NCBI GenBank assembly: GCA_016760525.1
Contig: JAESUW010000122.1
Span: 1-38,944, forward strand
Source of the DNA: Labilibaculum sp.
GTDB taxonomy: Bacteria; Bacteroidota; Bacteroidia; Bacteroidales; Marinifilaceae
Length of the DNA stretch: 38,944 nucleotides
Direction: 5' to 3'
The position numbers were made by a program, and so were the translations under genes. Below, piece after piece: positions 34,155-38,944 of the stretch. The notes below the pieces were generated by a model. That model made no database searches, was not told where the DNA came from, and saw only the letters and a program-made list of their open reading frames with translations. Every line of letters begins with the position of its first letter. Position 1 is the stretch's first letter.

Positions 34155-35975
34155 ATGAAACAAGTTGAACTTTTAGCTCCTGCCAAAAATCTGGAAACGG
34201 GAATGGCTGCTATTAATTACGGAGCTGATGCAATATATATTGGAGCTCCAAAATTTGGAGCCCGCTCTGCCGCCGGCAATACTCTCGAAGATATTGGTAA
34301 GTTAATTAAATATGCTCATAAATACTGGGCAAAAGTATTCATTACGATGAATACTATTCTGTATGACAATGAATTAAAAGAGGCAGAAGAGCTCATTCAT
34401 CAACTCTACAAACTTGGTGCCGATGCTTTAATTGTTCAAGATATGGGCGTTTTAGAAATGGATCTTCCTCCTATCGAACTTCATGCAAGCACACAAACTC
34501 ATAATTACGACCTGGATCGAATCAAATTTTTGGAACAAGTCGGATTTAAAAGAATAATTCTTGCGCGAGAACTTTCTCTTGAACAAATTAAAGAGATTAG
34601 AAAAAACACTAGCGTCGAACTTGAATATTTTATTCATGGTGCTTTATGTGTTTCACTAAGTGGTCAGTGTTATTTCTCGCATGCCATTGGTGGCCGATCT
34701 GCCAACCGCGGGGAATGTAGTCAAGCTTGCCGTATGAAATACGATTTGGTTGACGAGGAAGGTAAAGTAATTGCCAAAGATAAACACCTGCTTTCTTTAA
34801 AAGACTTGAATCTTTCGGGTCACATGAAAGAATTGGTAGAAAGTGGAATCTGTTCTCTAAAAATTGAGGGGCGTTTAAAAGACAGCTCCTACCTCAAAAA
34901 TGTAACCAGTTATTACCGACAGGAATTAGATGATGTGTTTGAAAAGAAAAAAGAATATAGAAAAGCATCATCAGGAAATGTAGAACCAAACTTTGTGCCC
35001 GATTTAGAGAAAACTTTTAACAGAGGATTTACCAACTACTTTTTTACCGGAAGAATTCCGGAAATAGCTAATTTCCACACTCCAAAATCCTTAGGAAAGG
35101 AAATTGGTAAAATTGTGGCTGTTCGAAAAGATCATTTTATTATTGACACCAAATTTGAAATTCATAATGGAGATGGCCTTTGCTTTTTTAATCGCAGTAA
35201 GCTGTTAAAGGGAATTCAAGTAAATGGAGTTAAAGGGAAACAGGTTTTCCCAAATGAAATGAACATGCTGGTAGAAGGTGCTGTTTTGTATCGGAATAAC
35301 GATCACGAATTCGCAAAAACACTAAAAAGAGATAGCTCTATTCGAAGAATATCGGTCGAACTTTTTCTGGAATTTAAAGAAAACATTCTAACTCTTTTTG
35401 CTGCTGATGAAGATGGAATGAGCGCGTCGACTCAATTGAAGCAAGAATTTGAATTGGCTCGAAATACTGAAATGGCAATTACAAATTTAAAAAAGCAATT
35501 GTCGAAATCAGGAGATTCTATTTACTCTATCAATTCCATAGAGATTAATTTTACCGAGGCTCCATTTGTACAGGCTAAAGTATTAAATGAATTACGAAGA
35601 AAAGTGCTTAACTCGTTAACCGAAAATAGAATTGAAGCATTTCAACAACCAAAAACACAATCTTTAATCCAACATCCTAAATACAGCACCAAAAACCTAA
35701 ATTATATGGGTAATGTTGTGAACTGTAAGGCTGAAGATTTTTATCACAAATGTGGTGTCGAAAAAATTGAAAAAGGCTTTGAGTTGCAATCGAATTTCAC
35801 AGGAAAAACAATCATGACTACCAAACATTGTTTACGTCATGAATTTGGCCTTTGCAACAAAGAGGTTAGCACTGGCAAAAAAGTAAATCAGCCCTTGTAT
35901 TTGGTGGATAATAAAAATCGTTACAAACTTGAATTTCAGTGTCAGCGCTGCGAAATGAAAATCATTTTTGAATAG
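34155..35975 (+). CDS. U32 family peptidase / RNA-modification (RlhA-like) protein
   Basis: I choose the ATG at 34155 (606 aa): MKQVELLAPAKNLETGMAAINYGAD is the standard family start, and the track's 34128 is a GTG inside the repeat. Conserved U32 blocks are ELHASTQTHNYD, RIILARELSLEQI, FIHGALCVSLSGQCYFSHAIGGRSANRGECSQACR and CSLKIEGRLKDSSYL. A C-terminal cysteine cluster (MTTKHCLRHEFGLC...CQRCEMKI) probably binds an Fe-S cluster. U32 proteins annotated as peptidases include RlhA, which hydroxylates 23S rRNA C2501, and TrhP for tRNA hydroxylation. The length and motif order fit RlhA/YdcP best; this is inference. It is followed 40 bp later by the AlbA_2 gene. Confidence 0.85.
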   Translation: MKQVELLAPAKNLETGMAAINYGADAIYIGAPKFGARSAAGNTLEDIGKLIKYAHKYWAKVFITMNTILYDNELKEAEELIHQLYKLGADALIVQDMGVLEMDLPPIELHASTQTHNYDLDRIKFLEQVGFKRIILARELSLEQIKEIRKNTSVELEYFIHGALCVSLSGQCYFSHAIGGRSANRGECSQACRMKYDLVDEEGKVIAKDKHLLSLKDLNLSGHMKELVESGICSLKIEGRLKDSSYLKNVTSYYRQELDDVFEKKKEYRKASSGNVEPNFVPDLEKTFNRGFTNYFFTGRIPEIANFHTPKSLGKEIGKIVAVRKDHFIIDTKFEIHNGDGLCFFNRSKLLKGIQVNGVKGKQVFPNEMNMLVEGAVLYRNNDHEFAKTLKRDSSIRRISVELFLEFKENILTLFAADEDGMSASTQLKQEFELARNTEMAITNLKKQLSKSGDSIYSINSIEINFTEAPFVQAKVLNELRRKVLNSLTENRIEAFQQPKTQSLIQHPKYSTKNLNYMGNVVNCKAEDFYHKCGVEKIEKGFELQSNFTGKTIMTTKHCLRHEFGLCNKEVSTGKKVNQPLYLVDNKNRYKLEFQCQRCEMKIIFE

Positions 35976-36015
35976 AATTAACTCAGGATACGAACCCTAT
36001 TTAAAAATCTTAGCT

Positions 36016-36663
36016 ATGGTTCTCTATATAGAAAAACTAATTTGTGAGGGTGAACATCAGCAACAGGATTTTAAATTCTGTATTACTGATTCCAGAAAAA
36101 TTGCCAAATCATTGTCTGCTTTTGCCAATACCAATGGAGGCAAATTACTTATTGGAGTGAAAGACAATGGTAAAATTGCCGGAGCAAAAGTGGAAGAAGA
36201 ATTCCATATGATAAAAGCCGCGGCTGAAATGTACAGCCGTCCCAAAATAGCCTTTGATAGCAAAGTATGGCAGGTGAATGGGAAAAATGTTTTAGAAATT
36301 ACCATTGCCCCTTCTGAAAACATGCCCCATTACGCTCAGAATGAAAATGGCAAATGGTTGGCATACCTTCGCAGAGAAGATGAGAACCTACTGGCAAATA
36401 AAATACTTCTTGAAGTTTGGAAACGAAAGAATAAACCTACCGGTACCTATTTAGAGTATACGGAAACTGAGACTGAACTGATGGATTTCCTGAATGATAA
36501 TGAAGAAATTAGTTTAAAGCAATTTTGTAAAATTGCTCAAATAGGTCGCTTTAAGGCAGAACGCATTTTGGTAAAACTAATTTGCTGGAATGTAATTGAG
36601 ATTAAATTTTCGGATATGGGTACGAGATACTCCATTAAACAGGAAATAAATTCAAAAACATAA
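36016..36663 (+). CDS. AlbA_2 (Schlafen-like) DNA-binding domain protein
   Basis: I take the ATG at 36016 (215 aa); the track's 35968 is a TTG within the U32 gene's end. The N-terminal domain matches Schlafen/AlbA_2 (Pfam AlbA_2), with E-x-Q-x-F-K (EHQQQDFKF) and SLSAFANTNGGKLLIGVKDNGKIAGAKVE, then ITIAPSENMPHYAQNENGKWLAYLRREDEN. A C-terminal winged-helix-like part follows (DFLNDNEEISLKQFCKIAQIGRFKAERILVKL). AlbA_2 proteins are often transcription regulators or nucleic-acid-binding factors. The pairing with the U32 gene (40 bp) may be an operon. Function unknown. Confidence 0.82.
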   Translation: MVLYIEKLICEGEHQQQDFKFCITDSRKIAKSLSAFANTNGGKLLIGVKDNGKIAGAKVEEEFHMIKAAAEMYSRPKIAFDSKVWQVNGKNVLEITIAPSENMPHYAQNENGKWLAYLRREDENLLANKILLEVWKRKNKPTGTYLEYTETETELMDFLNDNEEISLKQFCKIAQIGRFKAERILVKLICWNVIEIKFSDMGTRYSIKQEINSKT

Positions 36664-36736
36664 GACATCAAACAAAACCACTTACTCATTGTTAACCTGA
36701 AGCTTACAAGCTTAACACATTCAAAAAAAAGGGCAT
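36664..36736. other. Spacer after the AlbA_2 gene
   Basis: Short gap without ORF, containing two AAGCTT words 8 bases apart (36700-36713), with nothing else recognisable. Confidence 0.4.
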
Positions 36737-36913
36737 AAAAAAACCGCACTAATTAATTGGATTTTAAACTCCTGAATGACAGGATTTGAGTGCCAGCCTG
36801 ATCAAGTTTCCCCTGTGCCGAAACAACCCGAAGGTTGGGGCCTGCTTTAACAAGCTTGTAGCTTTCTCGGTATCTTATAAATGTTGAGTTTAACAATCGA
36901 TAATTAATGCGGT
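36737..36913 (-). ncRNA. Candidate structured RNA with terminal stem, UUCG hairpin and T-tract
   Basis: Two long arms, 36743-36771 and 36886-36913, are complementary over about 24 of 28 bases and close a ~170-nt element. On the minus strand the 3' arm (ending GTGCGGT) is followed directly by TTTTTTT, an intrinsic-terminator signature. Also on that strand the interior has a CAACC-UUCG-GGUUG hairpin with the classic cUUCGg tetraloop, inside a larger CCCC/GGGG pairing, and a CCTG/CAGG hairpin near the 3' arm. The plus strand has no T-tract. A possible -7-like TTCTTTG lies upstream at about 36932. Long-stem architecture is reminiscent of 6S RNA but I cannot confirm it; not tmRNA, RNase P or SRP by motif. 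Confidence 0.6.
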
Positions 36914-37095
36914 ATGCTATATCTTTTATGCAAAGAACGTTCTCTTATTACTTGCAAGCTAAGGAAGAATCTCTGCTTTTGCAAGGCTTACGCTGAATTT
37001 TTTATTCTAAATTAAATATTTTCACACTTCCTTTATCTCAAAGTGCAAGCAATTAAATCATTATAAACAATACATTTTTCACTTCAAGCTAATAA

Positions 37096-37126
37096 TTTGC
37101 ATCAATCATCAATATCTGTATTTTCG
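37096..37126 (+). promoter_or_regulatory. Relict promoter of the decayed tatD-tcdA operon
   Basis: TTTG (37096-37099), exactly 19 bases, TATTTTCG (37119-37126). The -33 and spacing are perfect and the -7 has one mismatch (C for T). It lies about 60 bases before the first recognisable TatD-like residues, so the pseudogene operon may still be transcribed. Confidence 0.6.
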
Positions 37127-37184
37127 CGCAAAAAAAAATTAAGATGTTTCCAGGAAGAGCAAATATTGGAGCATCAAACTCTGT

Positions 37185-37623
37185 TCTGTAGGTATCTATG
37201 CATGAATTATTATATTTATTGATACGGCTTCTGCTATAAACAGATTAGAAATTTCAGCCTCAAATACCGCAGCTGTTGCAATCACCAAAATTGAGCTGGA
37301 TCGAATGACAGAAACACCTCTTCTCATCCATGAATAAATCTTCCAAAAACAATTACAGACAGCAGAGAAGTATAGTAAGCCCGTAATTATTAATTGTGTA
37401 AAGTGTTATTTAGAAATACGTAACATTTGTAAAAAATAAATTTCAAACGAGTTTCTTAGTATTTCAAAGCATTCCATTGGATAAAATATTTTTGGAGACA
37501 GATGACCGCGACGTAGAAATAGAAGACATATACCTAAAGGCTGCAAAAATAAAAAACCTTGATATAGAGGAACTAAAAAAAGAATTGCATTCAAATTTCA
37601 AGACCTTTTTCAACAGATTATGA
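37185..37623 (+). pseudogene. tatD: Decayed TatD-family hydrolase gene
   Basis: Translated piecewise, this region reads as a broken TatD metal-dependent nuclease/hydrolase. In one frame: SVGIYA (cf. SVGIHPW), stop at 37203, then INRLEISASN...VAITKIELDRMTETP (cf. VAIGEIGLDRMTETP), stop at 37335, then FQKQLQTAEKYSKPVIINCVKCYLE (cf. KPVIIHCVKAY), stop at 37437. In the +1 frame the C-terminus resumes: IPLDKIFLETDDRD, VEIEDIYLKAAKIKN, ELKKELHSNFKTFFNRL, ending at 37623. Intact proteins are about 220 aa; roughly 80-100 central residues are missing between the two pieces. Conserved His in the HPW and IIHC motifs are lost, so the protein would be inactive. The N-terminus is not recognisable. It overlaps tcdA by ATGA. 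Confidence 0.78.
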
Positions 37624-37817
37624 GTACAGAATGGCTAAACAGAACTGCTTCCTGGGAATGAAAAATTAGAGCAGCTGAAAAACTCACATGTACTAATTGT
37701 TGGACTAGGCGGTGTGGGAGCTATTGTACTTTCAGAGAGTAAAAATAAAATGCAGGTACAATTTCATGCATATCACCTTTATTCAGATATTTTTGTTCTT
37801 CGGTTGTAATAAACTAA
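37620..37817 (+). pseudogene. tcdA: Decayed tRNA threonylcarbamoyladenosine dehydratase gene
   Basis: The remnant begins MSTEWLNRT, then shifts frame within about 10 bases and continues GNEKLEQLKNSHVLIVGLGGVGA, the adenylate-binding glycine loop of the ThiF/E1-like TcdA (CsdL) family. Sequence then jumps to SESKNKMQV and, in another frame, GTISCISPLF...SSVVIN, ending in TAA at 37815-37817. This C-terminal piece matches the TcdA signature ...SRNKK-VGTISYMPPVFG. About 140-150 residues between are deleted, including the catalytic core. The ATG overlaps the tatD stop as ATGA (37620-37623), so the original operon coupling is still visible. Intact TcdA makes cyclic t6A at tRNA A37. Confidence 0.75.
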
Positions 37818-37939
37818 TTACCCGCTCAGTAATTTAATTTATTTTAACAGAACAACGCGCAAGCTATGGACTATGATTCTTAATTAAATCATTACATTGT
37901 ACTCGACTTGAGCGACTTTCGTTTTCTAAAAAGCCTACT
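37818..37939. other. Spacer before ogt
   Basis: AT-rich sequence with no recognisable ORF. I see no consensus promoter with correct spacing, so ogt expression may start from the relict promoter at 37096-37126. Confidence 0.4.
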
Positions 37940-38446
37940 ATGATTTACTATGATATTCTTCCATCTCCGGTGGGTAATTTGCTATTAGTTGCTACCGATG
38001 GTGGTCTAAAACAAATTCTATTTGAAGATAAAAATCAATTAGAAAACATTAAAGATAATTGGAGTAAAGAACCTATTAAACTAAAGCCTGTTGCCGATCA
38101 ATTAATATCATATTTTAATAAAGAAAGAACAACATTTGAAGTGAAACTTTCACCGGAAGGAACTGCTTTCCAACAACAAATTTGGAATCAACTTTCAGAG
38201 ATTCCATATGGACAAACACGTTCTTATCAGGATATTGCCTTAGCAATAAACAAACCTTCTGCCTGTAGAGCTATTGGCATGGCCAATTCTAAAAACCCAA
38301 TTCCTATTATAATTCCTTGTCACAGGGTTATCGGGAAAAATGGGAAACTTACAGGTTATGCAGGTGGACTGGAAACTAAAGCTAAATTACTGGAAATTGA
38401 AAACATTGATTTGACTCCATCGAAGGAGCAATTACAGTTATTCTAA
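37940..38446 (+). CDS. ogt: Methylated-DNA-[protein]-cysteine S-methyltransferase
   Basis: This 168-aa suicide enzyme removes O6-methyl (or O4-methyl) groups from DNA guanine/thymine by transferring them to its own cysteine. The acceptor is Cys127 in IPCHRVIGKNGKLTGYAGGLETKAKLLEIE, with the DNA-binding helix-turn-helix and 'Asn hinge' in RSYQDIALAINKPSACRAIGMANSKNPIPI. N-terminal YYDILPSPVGNLLLVATDGGL is the family's typical start. Length is normal (150-180 aa). The catalytic pocket residues are intact. The gene lies directly downstream of the decayed tatD-tcdA region and has no obvious promoter of its own. Confidence 0.95.
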   Translation: MIYYDILPSPVGNLLLVATDGGLKQILFEDKNQLENIKDNWSKEPIKLKPVADQLISYFNKERTTFEVKLSPEGTAFQQQIWNQLSEIPYGQTRSYQDIALAINKPSACRAIGMANSKNPIPIIIPCHRVIGKNGKLTGYAGGLETKAKLLEIENIDLTPSKEQLQLF

Positions 38447-38654
38447 TTACTATATTTTTTTTGTAAACTACACCTGTTTTTGTCTTATTCATATTTTATC
38501 AAATTCCCCTGAATAAGAATTATAAATACATAAAATAGCTTTGATATCATTGACAAATGGCTAACTTGCGCATTGCATTTTTATAGCTGAGCACCTTTGT
38601 TTTAGCTAGTCAATTTTGTAAAAAAAAACATCATTAAAATCAATAAATAATTAC

Positions 38655-38944
38655 ATGAGTAAAATTTTAGGACATAGTTTCCACATCCCTGTTATGGGAA
38701 CCGGATTTACGGTGGATACTCCTGTAAAAGTGGCTCATTTAGGAATTTCATCAGTAATTTCAATCGTTGATGATTTTCTACTTGAAAAAATGAGAGAGTT
38801 GTACTGTAAAAAACTCAGCTTACCATTTTTGCCAATTTCGGAGAAGACCAAAGATTTTCGTGCAGAAAGAATAACATCTTACCTTAATTTGATGGATAAG
38901 ATTGTGAAAGAGAAATATGAAGATCTAAAGACGTCCGTTCAGGA
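38655..38944 (+). CDS. Conserved protein of unknown function, 3'-truncated
   Basis: Reading from the ATG at 38655 gives 96 codons with no stop before the window edge: MSKILGHSFHIPVMGTGF, TVDTPVKVAHLGISSVIS, IVDDFLLEKMRELYCKKL, ERITSYLNLMDKIVKEKY. The PVMGTGFTVDTPVKVAHLGISSVIS segment looks like the opening strand and first helix of a TIM-barrel or FMN-type enzyme. I recall similar proteins in Bacteroidota annotated only as hypothetical. The track omits it because the stop is out of the window. Identity cannot be set from a fragment. Confidence 0.7.
   Translation, partial: MSKILGHSFHIPVMGTGFTVDTPVKVAHLGISSVISIVDDFLLEKMRELYCKKLSLPFLPISEKTKDFRAERITSYLNLMDKIVKEKYEDLKTSVQ

Noticed and set aside
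36737-36913. tmRNA, RNase P RNA or SRP RNA at this locus
   Set aside because: No tRNA-like acceptor or tag sequence, no RNase P core words and no SRP apical loop are visible on either strand; kept only as an unassigned RNA candidate.
37144-37191. Short plus-strand ORF MFPGRANIGASNSVL before the tatD remnant
   Set aside because: It sits at the expected start of the relict operon but I cannot match it to a TatD N-terminus, so it is not included in the pseudogene call.
37406-37594. Minus-strand 62-aa ORF in the decayed operon
   Set aside because: It lies opposite the TatD remnant, which reads convincingly on the plus strand, and has no recognisable product.

Overview
The window is AT-rich chromosomal DNA that I place in Bacteroidota, probably the Bacteroidales/Marinilabiliales side. 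Three things point there. Several genes are preceded by the Bacteroidota-type promoter TTTG-N19-TAnnTTTG rather than a -35/-10 pair. The Bat (BatA-E) aerotolerance-type gene set is complete. Families typical of the phylum are present (DUF4301, DUF368 beside aroE, COG3176-type acyltransferase). I see no rRNA, tRNA, CRISPR array, transposase or phage genes. Genus-level placement is inference.

Layout. 1-1.5 kb: a truncated lysophospholipid-type acyltransferase and a PHP-type histidinol phosphatase, both on the minus strand. 1.7-5.3 kb: two radical SAM proteins (YgiQ and YhcC/TIGR01212 families) around a TPR lipoprotein. 5.6-10.4 kb: DUF4301, then a TPR / DUF368 / aroE operon. 10.8-14.4 kb: a DUF2339-DUF3999 envelope pair. 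14.6-18.3 kb: a subtilisin-like protease and an AAA ATPase meeting tail to tail, resembling the IetS/IetA protease-ATPase module. 18.6-19.8 kb: truA and an overlapping RNase H gene. 20.1-28.7 kb: moxR, DUF58, a membrane protein, batA, batB, batC, batD, batE. 28.8-32.7 kb: an aldose-epimerase-like gene and two different PLP transsulfuration enzymes, one resembling fungal STR2. 32.7-36.7 kb: Old Yellow Enzyme, U32 peptidase-family protein, AlbA_2 protein. 36.7-37.9 kb: a gene-free stretch on the ORF track. It holds a candidate structured RNA on the minus strand and the decayed remains of a tatD-tcdA operon. 37.9-38.9 kb: ogt and a truncated conserved gene.

The most notable items are: (i) the convergent protease/AAA pair, a likely defence or toxin-antidote module in an unusual orientation; (ii) the tatD-tcdA pseudogene operon, recoverable only by reading across frames, with its promoter and ATGA stop/start overlap still visible; (iii) a ~170-nt RNA-like element closed by a long stem, with a cUUCGg tetraloop and a T-tract on the minus strand; (iv) a 37-base exactly repeated leader element directly upstream of batE and of the U32 gene; (v) an inverted-repeat-bounded intergenic element at 29.7 kb. 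Several ORF-track starts (TTG or GTG) are replaced here by downstream ATGs. One, yhcC, is supported by an internal promoter, and one, the lipoprotein, by a terminator that contains the track start.
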